Positions 8,638 to 17,975 are shown, counted from the stretch's first letter. The stretch: DNA of 64,000 nucleotides from Mediterranea sp. An20 (GCF_002160055.1 NZ_NFJV01000007.1:62001-126000), one strand, 5' to 3'. Numbers and translations are program-made. The notes: a model not told the origin generated them from the sequence alone.

Positions 8638-9786
8638 ATGATGACTTTAGCACAACATATAGAGAAATTATTAGCAGACAATGATTGTGTCATTGTTCCG
8701 CATTTGGGGGGATTCATTTCTTGTTATAGTCCGGCTCAATGGATAGAAAAAGACAATCTTTTTTTACCCCCTGGACGTATGACGGGATTCAATCCGCGCC
8801 TGACTATAAATGACGGACTGTTAGTCCAATCTTATATGGCAGAGCGCCACATATCTTTTGCAGAAGCCTCCCGGCAAGTGCAAAGAGAAGCCGATGCACT
8901 CTTGGCTGAACTACATGCGCAGGGCAGTGTAGAACTACCTCGTATCGGCAAACTTCATCTTTCCATTCGCAATACGTTCGATTTCACACCAGACCACCAG
9001 ACCACATCTGCCGAACTCTATGGTTTTTCCAACTTCCGGATGCAGAAGCTGGACCGCCATGCAACAAGTGCAAAGCCTGTGAGTTTCACTCCACCTGTGC
9101 CGGAAAAAAGAGTCCAGAGACAGCGTATCAGACTGCACTTCAGTGCTTCTTTCTGGTCGAATGCCGCAGCCGTGGCAGCTATTATCATCTTGTTCTTCGC
9201 CATCTCCATACCCGTAAAAAACACGGAAATCATAAACGGGAACTACGCTCAACTGCTCCCTACGGAAATGCTCAGCACAATCAGCCAACAGTCGCTGGCC
9301 ATTACCCCCGTAGCTCCCACCCGCCAAAGTTGTCCCACTCCCCCAAGCGTGCAAGCTATGCCGCAGGCAGAAGATTCGCCGGTGGCAACAGAAGCTCTTC
9401 CCAAAGCATCCACAGCTCCGGCAACCAAGGTCCAAACCACCCCTGAAACAGTCAAGGAAAAAGCCCCTAGGAGTACACAAACAGCTGTAAGCCATCCTAC
9501 CAAGGCCCCAGCAGCTCCCAAGGGTAGCAGCGAAACCTCTCGCGCCACATCTTCTCCTGCCAGAAAATACCACATCATCGTGGCCAGTGTCGGCACCGAA
9601 ACAGATGCAAGAAGACTGGCAGCCGATTTAGTAAAGAAAGGCTATACCCGCGCACAAGCCATTATTGGAGACGGGAAAATGAGAGTAAGCATAGATTCTT
9701 TTGCCAATGAAACCGAAGCGTATCAGGCAGTGAACAAACTGCGCCAGGAAGAAATTTACCAAAACGCCTGGGTACTAAAGAAATAA
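8638..9786 (+). CDS. HU-domain (CCDC81-like) membrane protein with SPOR domain
   Basis: A 382-residue protein joining three modules. Residues about 1-130 are the tandem bacterial CCDC81-type HU domains (LAQHIEKLLADNDCVIVPHLGGF, then VELPRIGKLHL). A single membrane helix follows (about 175-195, AAAVAAIIILFFAISIPV). After a long Pro/Ala/Thr-rich linker comes a C-terminal SPOR domain (about 305-382, KYHIIVASVGTETDARRLAADL). SPOR domains bind denuded peptidoglycan glycan strands, often at division sites, while the HU part faces the cytoplasm, so the protein may link nucleoid or cytoplasmic partners to the wall. It is followed after 8 bp by the FHA gene. ATG at 8638 and 8641 are both possible. Confidence 0.9.
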   Translation: MMTLAQHIEKLLADNDCVIVPHLGGFISCYSPAQWIEKDNLFLPPGRMTGFNPRLTINDGLLVQSYMAERHISFAEASRQVQREADALLAELHAQGSVELPRIGKLHLSIRNTFDFTPDHQTTSAELYGFSNFRMQKLDRHATSAKPVSFTPPVPEKRVQRQRIRLHFSASFWSNAAAVAAIIILFFAISIPVKNTEIINGNYAQLLPTEMLSTISQQSLAITPVAPTRQSCPTPPSVQAMPQAEDSPVATEALPKASTAPATKVQTTPETVKEKAPRSTQTAVSHPTKAPAAPKGSSETSRATSSPARKYHIIVASVGTETDARRLAADLVKKGYTRAQAIIGDGKMRVSIDSFANETEAYQAVNKLRQEEIYQNAWVLKK

Positions 9787-9794
9787 TATAAAAG

Positions 9795-10322
9795 ATGAAA
9801 CGTATACGTTGTCCCAAATGTGAGAACTACCTGACATTTGACGAAACCAAGTACAAAGAAGGCCAATCGTTGGTCTTCATCTGTGAGCATTGCAAAAAAC
9901 AATTTGCCATCCGGATAGGAAAAAGCAAAACAGAAGCTACGCGTAAAGAAGCATCCCCTGACGAGAATGCCAGCCGGAATGAATTCGGCAACATTACAGT
10001 GATTGAAAACATCTTCGGCTATAAGCAAGTACTCCCACTACAAGAAGGAGACAATATCATTGGACGCCGCTGTGTAGGCAACACTATTCAAGTTCCTATC
10101 GAAACTTCAGACATGAGCATGGACCGAAACCATTGCATCATCAACGTGAAACGCAACAAACAAGGCAAGCTGATTTATACATTAAGAGATGCTCCCAGTC
10201 TGACCGGTACTTTTCTAAACAATGATATTTTAGCAGATAAAGACAACATTCGCATTGAAGAGGGGGCTGTGGTCACCATCGGTGCTACCACATTCATATT
10301 GCATACGCCCTGTGAGGAATAA
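9795..10322 (+). CDS. Zinc-ribbon plus FHA domain protein
   Basis: A 175-residue protein. The N-terminus has a four-cysteine zinc ribbon (CPKCENYLTFDE, then CEHCKKQF), and residues about 75-172 form an FHA domain (NIIGRRCVGN, then MSMDRNHCIINV, then LTGTFLNN). FHA domains bind phosphothreonine, so this is likely a reader of Ser/Thr kinase signalling. No kinase gene is seen in the window. It sits 8 bp after the HU/SPOR gene, which suggests one operon and a possible common role at the envelope. Confidence 0.9.
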   Translation: MKRIRCPKCENYLTFDETKYKEGQSLVFICEHCKKQFAIRIGKSKTEATRKEASPDENASRNEFGNITVIENIFGYKQVLPLQEGDNIIGRRCVGNTIQVPIETSDMSMDRNHCIINVKRNKQGKLIYTLRDAPSLTGTFLNNDILADKDNIRIEEGAVVTIGATTFILHTPCEE

Positions 10323-10329
10323 AAAAAGA

Positions 10330-10402
10330 GAAAAATAAAAGGGCTATCTATCACAGACAACCCTTCTTGGTAAACCTTAAATCTAATACTATGAAAAACA
10401 CA
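10330..10402 (-). ncRNA. Candidate small RNA with its own promoter and terminator
   Basis: Minus-strand transcript of about 70-75 nt. The promoter is exact: TTTG (10435-10438), 19-bp spacer, TACCTTTG (10408-10415). The RNA would start near 10402, run through an unpaired AU-rich stretch, and end in an 11-bp hairpin (arms 10355-10365 and 10339-10349, loop 10350-10354) followed by TTTTATTTTT. It lies antisense to nothing, in the 342-bp gap between the FHA and pncB genes, and converges on the FHA gene, for which the hairpin may also act as terminator. No open reading frame fits. I do not assign an Rfam family. Confidence 0.7.
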
Positions 10403-10664
10403 CACTGCAAAGGTAGAGTTATTCTGGCATATACCAAAACTTTCCCACTAAAAAACCGCTTATACAACATTTTTTAAGAGATGACACCATCAACAGTAAC
10501 CAGACAAGGGAAGAATCTTTTTCCGGGTCCTATACGAATCAAGGCATGAAAACCACTGAGAATCAATCTATAGTTGAAGTTCTTCACGCAAAAGTGGCAT
10601 CCAACCTAAAAAATCACTATCTTTATCGCCCAAAACCAGATTACCATTACTAAAGCTCCTCAAT

Positions 10665-11870
10665 ATGATAAACTCTATTTTAGATACAGATCTCTACAAA
10701 TTCACTACTTCCTATGCGTATATCAAACTATTCCCCTACGCTATAGGAACCTTCGGATTCACAGACCGAGATGAGACCTCCTATACGGAAGAATTTCTGG
10801 AAGAGTTAAAAGAGGCTATCAAACAACTCGCACAAATACGGCTTAAGCCTGACGAATTAGAATACATGACAGGACATTGCCGCTTCCTTCCACGCGTCTA
10901 TTGGGAATGGCTTTCCTCTTTTCGTTTCCAACCGGAAAAAGTGGCAGTATATCTCGACTCCGACAGGCACCTCCACATTGAAGTGACCGATTACTTGTAT
11001 AAAGCCACGCTCTATGAAGTCCCTATCCTGGCCATTGTCTCCGAAAAATTAAACGAATCTTTGGGACGTGTAGCTAATATGGACCAGGTCATACAAAGAC
11101 TCAGCGACAAAGTAAAGCTGTCGAACCAACACCACCTGTCCTTCTCAGAATTCGGCACCCGAAGACGTTTTTCAGCTGAGGTACAAGACAGGGTCATTGA
11201 ATATCTTACCCATCAGGCTCTCTATTGCACCGGCACTTCCAATTGCTATTTTGCCATGAAATACGACATCAAGCCTATGGGCACCCATCCTCACGAATGG
11301 TTTATGTTTCATGGAGCTCAATTCGGTTATATCCATGCCAACTACATGGCTCTGGAAAACTGGGTAAATGTCTACGACGGCGACTTAGGAACCGCCTTGG
11401 CTGATACCTATACCACAGATGCATTTCTCAATAATTTAAGCCGCAAGCAAGCTAAACTATTCGATGGAGTACGATGCGATTCGGGCAATGAATACGAGTT
11501 TACAGACAGACTCATAGCGCGCTATCAAGAATTCGGAATCGACCCCACCACTAAAACAATTATCTTCAGCAACGCTCTTGACTTCGATAAAGCACTTGAT
11601 ATACAGAGACACTGCGCAAATCGCATCCGCTGTGCTTTCGGAATAGGTACCAACCTGACCAACGACACTGGCTTCAAACCCTTAAACATCGTAATGAAAC
11701 TGACCCGCTGCAAAATGAATGCCAACCAAGAATGGCGGGAATGTGTCAAACTGTCTGACGATGCCGGCAAACACCTGGGAAGCACAGCAGAAGTACAAGC
11801 CTGCTTATACGATCTGCGGTTAGTGCCCCTAACAATCAAAAATGCGCTACCAACAACAAGTATCGGGTAA
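10665..11870 (+). CDS. pncB: Nicotinate phosphoribosyltransferase
   Basis: Converts nicotinate and PRPP to nicotinate mononucleotide in NAD salvage. Length (401 residues) matches the E. coli type. Diagnostic segments: SILDTDLYKFTTSYAYIKLFP at the N-terminus, FSEFGTRRRFS with the phosphorylated-His region further on in MGTHPHEWFMFHGA, and GVRCDSGNEYEF plus FGIGTNLTNDTG for PRPP and base binding. It stands alone on the plus strand with a 62-bp gap to the next gene. In the 187 bp between the small RNA promoter and the start I see no clear promoter. Confidence 0.96.
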   Translation: MINSILDTDLYKFTTSYAYIKLFPYAIGTFGFTDRDETSYTEEFLEELKEAIKQLAQIRLKPDELEYMTGHCRFLPRVYWEWLSSFRFQPEKVAVYLDSDRHLHIEVTDYLYKATLYEVPILAIVSEKLNESLGRVANMDQVIQRLSDKVKLSNQHHLSFSEFGTRRRFSAEVQDRVIEYLTHQALYCTGTSNCYFAMKYDIKPMGTHPHEWFMFHGAQFGYIHANYMALENWVNVYDGDLGTALADTYTTDAFLNNLSRKQAKLFDGVRCDSGNEYEFTDRLIARYQEFGIDPTTKTIIFSNALDFDKALDIQRHCANRIRCAFGIGTNLTNDTGFKPLNIVMKLTRCKMNANQEWRECVKLSDDAGKHLGSTAEVQACLYDLRLVPLTIKNALPTTSIG

Positions 11871-11932
11871 GAAACATACTGCATCTTACTGTAAACATCA
11901 ATACTTATCGCAATAAATATCTGACCAGCCGT

Positions 11933-13387
11933 ATGAATAACATAATCTTAGAGCTGCTACAAAAACAGTACAAGGCTTATACGGGACACGCCCCCGAGCA
12001 AATAGAAGAATTACCCCCTTCTGGCTCTCACCGCCATTATTTTCGCCTGAAAGGACCGGTTTCATTGATTGGAGTAAGAGGCGACTCTACGGAAGAAAAT
12101 CGCGCTTTCATTTATATGTCTGAATATTTCAGCCGAAAAGGCCTTCCCGTGCCTCGGGTCCTCAGTCGGTCTGCCGATGACAGCCTGTATTTGCAGGAAG
12201 ATTTAGGAAACATATCCCTGTTCAATATCATAGAAAGGTGTCACCAGACCGGCACATTCGGTAAGGAGGACAAAGAACTGTTGCGCCAGACAATTCATTA
12301 CCTTCCGGACTTTCAGTTTGCCGGTACCGAAGGAATGGACTTTTCCTTTTGCTATCCGTATCCGGAATTTGACTCCCGTTCTATCTTCTGGGACTTGAAC
12401 TATTTCAAGTATTGTTTTCTTAAAGCTACCGGACTCAGTTTGCAGGAAAATGACTTGGAAAACGATTTCCACCACATGGCCGATATACTATTACAGGACA
12501 ATTCTGCCACTTTCATGTACCGCGACTTCCAGAGCCGCAACGTGATGATAAAAGACCAGAAGCCTTGGTTCATTGATTTCCAAGGTGGACGAAAAGGTCC
12601 GATTTATTACGATGTAGCTTCGTTCCTATGGCAAGCTAAAGCCAACTTCTCAGACAGCCTGCGCCAAGAACTGCTTGACGAGTATATCACTGCCCTGCAA
12701 AAATACCTGCCTGTTGACAAGATGCACTTCTGCAACCGACTGCGCCATTTCGTACTCTTCCGTACATTGCAAGTACTGGGATGCTACGGATTCCGAGGCT
12801 ACTTCGAGAAAAAGCCGCATTTCATACAAAGCATTCCCTATGCCATTGAAAATTTGCGCCGTTTACTTCAAAACCCTTGTCCAGAGTATCCATACCTGTA
12901 TCACGTGCTCCGACAACTGACAGAGCTCAAACAATTCAGTGCCCCCCTCCCCTCTCCGCTTTTATCTCAGCAACGTCTCTGCGTCAGAGTTACAAGTTTT
13001 TCCTACAAAAAAGGCATACCCGATGATCCCACTGGAAACGGAGGCGGATTTGTGTTCGATTGCCGGGCCATCAACAACCCTGGCCGATACGACCGCTACA
13101 AAACTTTCAGCGGATTGGATGAACCGGTCATCCGTTTTCTGGAGGAGGACGGAGAAATCATCACTTTCCTTGCCTATGCCTATGAGTTAGTAGATGCTTC
13201 TGTGCGCCGCTACCTGGAACGAGGCTTTACCAGCTTAAGCGTGTCTTTTGGATGCACCGGCGGACAGCACCGTTCTGTCTATGCTGCCCAACACATGGCA
13301 GAACATCTCCATAAGACCTTCGGCATACAGGTCAACCTGATACATCGGGAGCAACACATCGAACAAACGTTTTATGCAAAATACTGA
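11933..13387 (+). CDS. AmgK-like sugar kinase fused to a RapZ C-terminal domain
   Basis: A 484-residue fusion. Residues about 1-330 are an aminoglycoside-phosphotransferase-fold kinase with the catalytic loop YRDFQSRNVM (Asp198) and the metal-binding Asp215 in WFIDFQGGRKG; this subgroup includes AmgK, which phosphorylates MurNAc/GlcNAc at C1. Residues about 349-484 match the C-terminal domain of RapZ (VTSFSYKKGIP, FDCRAINNP, GLDEPVIRFL, GCTGGQHRSV at 440-449); in E. coli that domain binds glucosamine-6-phosphate and the sRNAs controlling GlmS. The N-terminal ATPase of RapZ is absent. The next gene, one base away, is a MurU-like nucleotidyltransferase, which supports an amino-sugar recycling role. 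The kinase substrate is inferred. Confidence 0.88.
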   Translation: MNNIILELLQKQYKAYTGHAPEQIEELPPSGSHRHYFRLKGPVSLIGVRGDSTEENRAFIYMSEYFSRKGLPVPRVLSRSADDSLYLQEDLGNISLFNIIERCHQTGTFGKEDKELLRQTIHYLPDFQFAGTEGMDFSFCYPYPEFDSRSIFWDLNYFKYCFLKATGLSLQENDLENDFHHMADILLQDNSATFMYRDFQSRNVMIKDQKPWFIDFQGGRKGPIYYDVASFLWQAKANFSDSLRQELLDEYITALQKYLPVDKMHFCNRLRHFVLFRTLQVLGCYGFRGYFEKKPHFIQSIPYAIENLRRLLQNPCPEYPYLYHVLRQLTELKQFSAPLPSPLLSQQRLCVRVTSFSYKKGIPDDPTGNGGGFVFDCRAINNPGRYDRYKTFSGLDEPVIRFLEEDGEIITFLAYAYELVDASVRRYLERGFTSLSVSFGCTGGQHRSVYAAQHMAEHLHKTFGIQVNLIHREQHIEQTFYAKY

Positions 13388-13388
13388 C

Positions 13389-14126
13389 ATGAAAAAAGCA
13401 ATGATATTTGCCGCTGGCACAGGCAGCCGCCTGCGCCCACTTACCAACCAGATACCCAAAGCGCTGGTACCTATAGCCGGAGTACCGCTGTTAGAACGAG
13501 TTATCTGCAAACTGGCTGATGCCGGTTTCTATGACATAACCATCAATATTCACCATTTGGGACAGCAAATCATTGACTTTCTGCAGGCTAAGCAAAACTT
13601 CGGGCTCCACATACATATCAGCGACGAACGGACACAGCTTCTCGACACTGGAGGAGGCATCCGCCATGCACGCCATTTTCTGGATGGCAACGAGCCTTTT
13701 CTGGTACACAATGTCGATATACTGACCGATGCCAATATAAACGTATTATGGGATAACCATATCCGCAATGGAGCCGAAGCCACTTTGCTGACAGAACACA
13801 GGAAGACATCCCGCTACCTGCTGTTTGACCCTACCATGCACCTGCGTGGCTGGTTCAACCAATCCACACAGGAAATACGCCCGGCCGGGTTGACCAATAC
13901 CTATGAAAGCTGGGCTTTTGACGGTATCCATGTCTTCTCTCCTTCTCTTTTCCGGCGCATGGAAGATGCACGTTGGGAATCTTCTTTCTCTATCATTGAC
14001 TTTTATCTCCATGTATGCGCAGATTCCTTTATCCAAGGCTGCCCCATTCAGGCCACTCACTGGTTCGACACCGGCACTCCCGACACGTTGGCCAAGGCAG
14101 AAATATGGTACAGCAATAAGAAGTAA
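13389..14126 (+). CDS. MurU-like sugar-1-phosphate nucleotidyltransferase
   Basis: A 245-residue nucleotidyltransferase of the GT-A fold. The N-terminal signature FAAGTGSRLRPLTNQIPKAL holds the phosphate-binding glycines, the arginine and the lysine; VHNVDILTD supplies the metal aspartate. MurU makes UDP-MurNAc from MurNAc-1-phosphate after AmgK, bypassing MurA/MurB, and the preceding gene is AmgK-like. Specificity cannot be proved from sequence, as relatives use mannose-, glucose- or GlcNAc-1-phosphate. I start at the ATG at 13389, one base after the previous stop; an in-frame ATG at 13374 overlaps the upstream gene. Confidence 0.88.
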   Translation: MKKAMIFAAGTGSRLRPLTNQIPKALVPIAGVPLLERVICKLADAGFYDITINIHHLGQQIIDFLQAKQNFGLHIHISDERTQLLDTGGGIRHARHFLDGNEPFLVHNVDILTDANINVLWDNHIRNGAEATLLTEHRKTSRYLLFDPTMHLRGWFNQSTQEIRPAGLTNTYESWAFDGIHVFSPSLFRRMEDARWESSFSIIDFYLHVCADSFIQGCPIQATHWFDTGTPDTLAKAEIWYSNKK

Positions 14127-14168
14127 GATGATAACTTCCAAAGGAGCGCCCTCCTTAAGCCCTCTATG

Positions 14169-14256
14169 TAGTGATTCATAGAATAAGACGCCGATACTTA
14201 AACTTTAGGAGCAGATTCCCAAGCGCTTGGAAACAGCATTCTGAGGGCTTCGGAAC
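14169..14256 (+). repeat. 22-bp-period tandem array, locus 2 (4 diverged units)
   Basis: Four consecutive 22-bp units (14169, 14191, 14213, 14235), the third and fourth clearest. The third, ATTCCCAAGCGCTTGGAA, is nearly palindromic. Weaker similarity continues on both sides. The array fills much of the 376-bp gap between the MurU-like gene and pcrA. Confidence 0.65.
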
Positions 14257-14438
14257 CTGCTTCTTGTATATTAAAGATAACAACCTGTCTAACAACAACA
14301 TACTCTAAAGCAAAGAGCAACGGGAAGCGGGTGCTTGACGGAATATGGTAAACATCCTGCAGCCCTGCTGTCCTTTGCCTCCTGTCAAGATAAACCTGGG
14401 CTTGCAGAAGTTGAATGAACTATTTATTTCGTCCCAAG

Positions 14439-14470
14439 TTTGGTCAGACGAGTATATATATGTATCTTCG
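14439..14470 (+). promoter_or_regulatory. Promoter of pcrA
   Basis: TTTG (14439-14442), 20-bp spacer, TATCTTCG (14463-14470), one base off the TAnnTTTG box. A start near 14477 gives a leader of about 26 nt. Confidence 0.6.
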
Positions 14471-14502
14471 CCCCAGTTTAAAATAAGACCTTACGCAGAA
14501 AT

Positions 14503-16782
14503 ATGTCCGACTATATCAACGAATTGAACGAAAGCCAACGGGCTGCAGTAATCTACAACGAAGGACCTTCGCTGGTCATTGCCGGTGCCGGTTCTGGAAA
14601 GACAAGGGTACTGACCTATAAAATAGCCTACCTTTTAGAGCAAGGATATAAGCCTTGGCACATTCTGGCACTGACCTTTACCAACAAGGCTGCCCGTGAG
14701 ATGAAAGAACGCATAGCCCGCCAAATGGGCGAAGAAAATACACGCCGCTTGTGGATGGGAACTTTCCACTCCATATTCTTGCGCATCTTGCACGCCGAAG
14801 CCGAGACATTAGGATTCAGCCCCAACTTTACCATCTACGATACAGATGATTCGCGCAGCCTCATACGCACCATACTCAAAGAAATGCAGTTGGATGAGAA
14901 AATCTACAAACCCGGATTAGTCCAATCACGGATATCCCATGCCAAAAACCGCCTGATAACCCCGGCTACCTACGCCAATAGCCGCGAATCATACGAAGCA
15001 GACCAATCTGCCCGCATTCCTGCCGTGCGTGATGTCTATCGGCGCTACTGGGAGCGTTGCCGCCAATCGGATGCAATGGACTTTGACGACCTGTTGCTTT
15101 ACACTTTCCTGCTATTTCGCGACCACCCCGACATCCTGGAAAAATATCGGGAGCATTTCCAGTATATTTTAGTCGATGAATATCAGGACACCAACTTTGC
15201 ACAACACAGCATTGTGCTCCAACTGGCCCAAAAGCACCGGCATATCTGCGTAGTGGGCGACGATGCCCAAAGCATCTACTCCTTCCGGGGAGCAGATATT
15301 GATAACATTCTCACATTTACCAAAAGCTTTCCCGGCACACAGATATTCAAACTGGAGCAGAACTACCGTTCCACACAAACTATTGTAAGTGCTGCCAACA
15401 GTCTGATTGAGAAAAACCAGCGCCAGATTCATAAAAACGTGTTTTCTGAAAAAGAAAAAGGCGACGTCATAGATGTCTTTCAAGCCTACAGCGATGTGGA
15501 AGAAGGAGAAATTGTGGCCAATAAAATCACCCAACTTCACCGTCAGAACGATTACCATTGGGAACATTTCGCCATACTCTACCGCACCAATGCCCAAAGC
15601 CGTATTTTCGAGGAAGCCTTGCGGAAAAGGTCGATACCTTATCGCATATACGGCGGGCTCTCTTTCTATCAGCGCAAAGAGATAAAGGATGTCATCGCCT
15701 ATTTCCGTCTGGTAGTAAACCCAAACGATGAAGAAGCACTGAAACGAATCATCAATTATCCAGGCAGGGGCATAGGGACAACCACCATAAACAAAATCCT
15801 GGAGGCAGCCAACAAGCACCACACCAGCTTGTGGAACATCTTAAGCAGTCCTGCAGCTTTTGACTTGAACCTCAACAAAGGAACTGCCGCCAAACTACAA
15901 GGCTTTCGCGAATTAATAGAAGGTTTCATGCAACTGGCATCGCAGCAAAATGCTTATGAAACCGGTACGGAAATTATCCGCCAATCGGGTATCATTGCAG
16001 ATATTTGCCAAGATAACTCACCGGAAAACCTCAGTCGCAAAGAAAACGTAGAAGAATTAGCCAACGGTTTGAGTGACTTTTGTGCACGACGGCTGGAAGA
16101 AGGAGAGCCGCGCATCTCTTTGGCCGATTTCCTGTCGGAAGTTTCCCTCCTGACAGACCAGGACACGGACAAAGATGGCAACGAAGACCGCATCACCCTA
16201 ATGACAGTACATTCGGCCAAGGGACTTGAGTTTAAGAACGTCTTTGTAGTCGGCTTAGAAGAAGGACTGTTTCCCAGCAACATGGCAGGAGATTCCCTCC
16301 GTGCATTGGAAGAAGAACGCCGTTTATTCTATGTAGCCATTACCCGCGCCGAAGAACATTGTTATCTTTCTTATGCCAAAACCCGTATCCGCTACGGTAA
16401 GATGGAGTTCGGAAGTCCCAGCCGTTTCCTTCATGACATAGATACGTGCTATTTAAGCATTCCGGAAAGCGAGAGCCGCTCTTATCACAAACAGACCTCC
16501 CCAAGCAGTCATCTGTTTCCCTCCCGACAGACGACAAGTGTTTCCAGCAGTTGGAAACGAATCCCTTCCAATGGGCGCCCTGCTCCTAAGGAGGCAGCAC
16601 AACGTTCAGGCTCTCATGCACAAATATCAGAAGGGCAAACCATTGAGCATGAACGTTTCGGCATTGGACAAATCATACACATAGAAGGCTCAGGAGAAAA
16701 TACCAAAGCCACTATCCGCTTTCAAAACGTGGGTGAAAAGCAACTCCTGGTCCGCTATGCCCGCTTTAAGGTAATCAAATAA
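14503..16782 (+). CDS. pcrA: UvrD/PcrA-type ATP-dependent DNA helicase
   Basis: Superfamily 1A 3'-5' helicase of 759 residues, standard for UvrD/PcrA. Motif I is AGAGSGKTR (27-35), motif Ia LTFTNKAAREM, motif II VDEYQDTN, motif III GDDAQSIYSFRGA, motif IV YRTNAQSR, motif V MTVHSAKGLEFKNVFV and motif VI FYVAITRAEEH. The C-terminus has the Tudor-like PcrA tail (HERFGIGQIIHIEGSGENTKATIRF) that binds RNA polymerase in the Bacillus and E. coli proteins. It serves nucleotide excision repair and removal of transcription-replication blocks. Transcribed from its own promoter, 56 bp before nspC. Confidence 0.96.
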   Translation: MSDYINELNESQRAAVIYNEGPSLVIAGAGSGKTRVLTYKIAYLLEQGYKPWHILALTFTNKAAREMKERIARQMGEENTRRLWMGTFHSIFLRILHAEAETLGFSPNFTIYDTDDSRSLIRTILKEMQLDEKIYKPGLVQSRISHAKNRLITPATYANSRESYEADQSARIPAVRDVYRRYWERCRQSDAMDFDDLLLYTFLLFRDHPDILEKYREHFQYILVDEYQDTNFAQHSIVLQLAQKHRHICVVGDDAQSIYSFRGADIDNILTFTKSFPGTQIFKLEQNYRSTQTIVSAANSLIEKNQRQIHKNVFSEKEKGDVIDVFQAYSDVEEGEIVANKITQLHRQNDYHWEHFAILYRTNAQSRIFEEALRKRSIPYRIYGGLSFYQRKEIKDVIAYFRLVVNPNDEEALKRIINYPGRGIGTTTINKILEAANKHHTSLWNILSSPAAFDLNLNKGTAAKLQGFRELIEGFMQLASQQNAYETGTEIIRQSGIIADICQDNSPENLSRKENVEELANGLSDFCARRLEEGEPRISLADFLSEVSLLTDQDTDKDGNEDRITLMTVHSAKGLEFKNVFVVGLEEGLFPSNMAGDSLRALEEERRLFYVAITRAEEHCYLSYAKTRIRYGKMEFGSPSRFLHDIDTCYLSIPESESRSYHKQTSPSSHLFPSRQTTSVSSSWKRIPSNGRPAPKEAAQRSGSHAQISEGQTIEHERFGIGQIIHIEGSGENTKATIRFQNVGEKQLLVRYARFKVIK

Positions 16783-16838
16783 GAACGAATCTCTCAGACG
16801 TAAGGCACTTTTATCATAACTTCAAAACTGATTATAAC

Positions 16839-17975
16839 ATGATAGACTTTTCTCTTTTCCCCTCGCCCTGTTACATCATGGAAGAGGAAGCATTGCGAAA
16901 AAATCTTTCGTTAATTAAAAGCGTAGCCGACCGTACCGGCACAGAAATCATTCTTGCATTCAAGTCGTTTGCCCTTTGGCGCTCGTTCCCTATTTTCCGC
17001 GAATACATCCAGGCCTCTACCGCCAGTTCGCCTTATGAAGCCCGTTTAGCCCTTGAACAGTTCGGCAGTAAAGCCCACACCTATTCACCGGCTTATACCA
17101 TCGAGGACTTCCCGGAAATCATGCACTGCAGCAGCCATATCACATTCAACTCCCTGACGCAATATCAACGTTTCTATCCTTTGGCCAAGGCTCACGGCGG
17201 TATATCCTGCGGAATCCGCATCAACCCCGAATACTCTGAGGTAGAAACCAGCTTATATAATCCCTGCGCGCCCGGTTCCCGGTTCGGTATTACAGCCGAC
17301 CAACTCCCCGACATACTTCCCGAAGGAATAGAAGGCTTCCATTGCCATTGCCATTGCGAGTCTTCCTCCTACGAACTGGAACATACTCTAAAGCACATAG
17401 AACAGAAATTTTCCCGTTGGTTCTCCCAAATCAAATGGCTCAACCTTGGCGGCGGGCATCTGATGACACGCAAAGACTATGACATCGAACACCTTGTCCA
17501 CCTCCTTCAAGGTTTGCAGGCGCGCTATCCGCATCTCCACATTATTTTAGAACCCGGTTCTGCCTTTACTTGGCAGACAGGCGTTCTCGCCTCAAAGGTT
17601 GTAGACATCGTTGAAAATAAAGGCATTCAAACAGCCATTCTCAATGTCAGTTTCACTTGCCACATGCCCGACTGTTTAGAGATGCCATACCAACCCGCAG
17701 TGCGTGGAGCCCAAATGGGAAGTGACGGTCCTCACGTCTACAGACTTGGAGGCAATTCTTGCCTAAGCGGCGATTTCATAGGCTTTTGGAGCTTTGACCA
17801 CAAGCTCCAACCAGGCGAACTGATAATATTCGAAGATATGATTCACTACACTACCGTCAAGACAAATATGTTCAACGGAATCCAGCATCCAGCCATGGCC
17901 ATGTGGACCAGAGACGGTCGTGCGGAGATTTTCAGACAGTTTTCTTACGAAGACTATAAAAACAGAATGGACTGA
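16839..17975 (+). CDS. nspC: Carboxynorspermidine decarboxylase
   Basis: PLP enzyme of the alanine racemase-fold (fold-type III) decarboxylases, 378 residues, catalysing the last step of the carboxyspermidine route to (nor)spermidine. The cofactor lysine is in EIILAFKSFALWR (near residue 43); HCHCESSSYELEHTL, WLNLGGGHLMT, ILEPGSAFTW and GGNSCLSGDFIGFW fit the NspC family rather than LysA. The partner carboxynorspermidine synthase is not in the window. It follows pcrA and ends about 110 bp before the tRNA cluster. Confidence 0.93.
   Translation: MIDFSLFPSPCYIMEEEALRKNLSLIKSVADRTGTEIILAFKSFALWRSFPIFREYIQASTASSPYEARLALEQFGSKAHTYSPAYTIEDFPEIMHCSSHITFNSLTQYQRFYPLAKAHGGISCGIRINPEYSEVETSLYNPCAPGSRFGITADQLPDILPEGIEGFHCHCHCESSSYELEHTLKHIEQKFSRWFSQIKWLNLGGGHLMTRKDYDIEHLVHLLQGLQARYPHLHIILEPGSAFTWQTGVLASKVVDIVENKGIQTAILNVSFTCHMPDCLEMPYQPAVRGAQMGSDGPHVYRLGGNSCLSGDFIGFWSFDHKLQPGELIIFEDMIHYTTVKTNMFNGIQHPAMAMWTRDGRAEIFRQFSYEDYKNRMD

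Noticed and set aside
10391..10477. A 28-codon plus-strand reading frame starting MKNTHCKGR
   Set aside because: It lies exactly antisense to the promoter and 5' part of the candidate small RNA, has no leader of its own and no recognisable peptide features.
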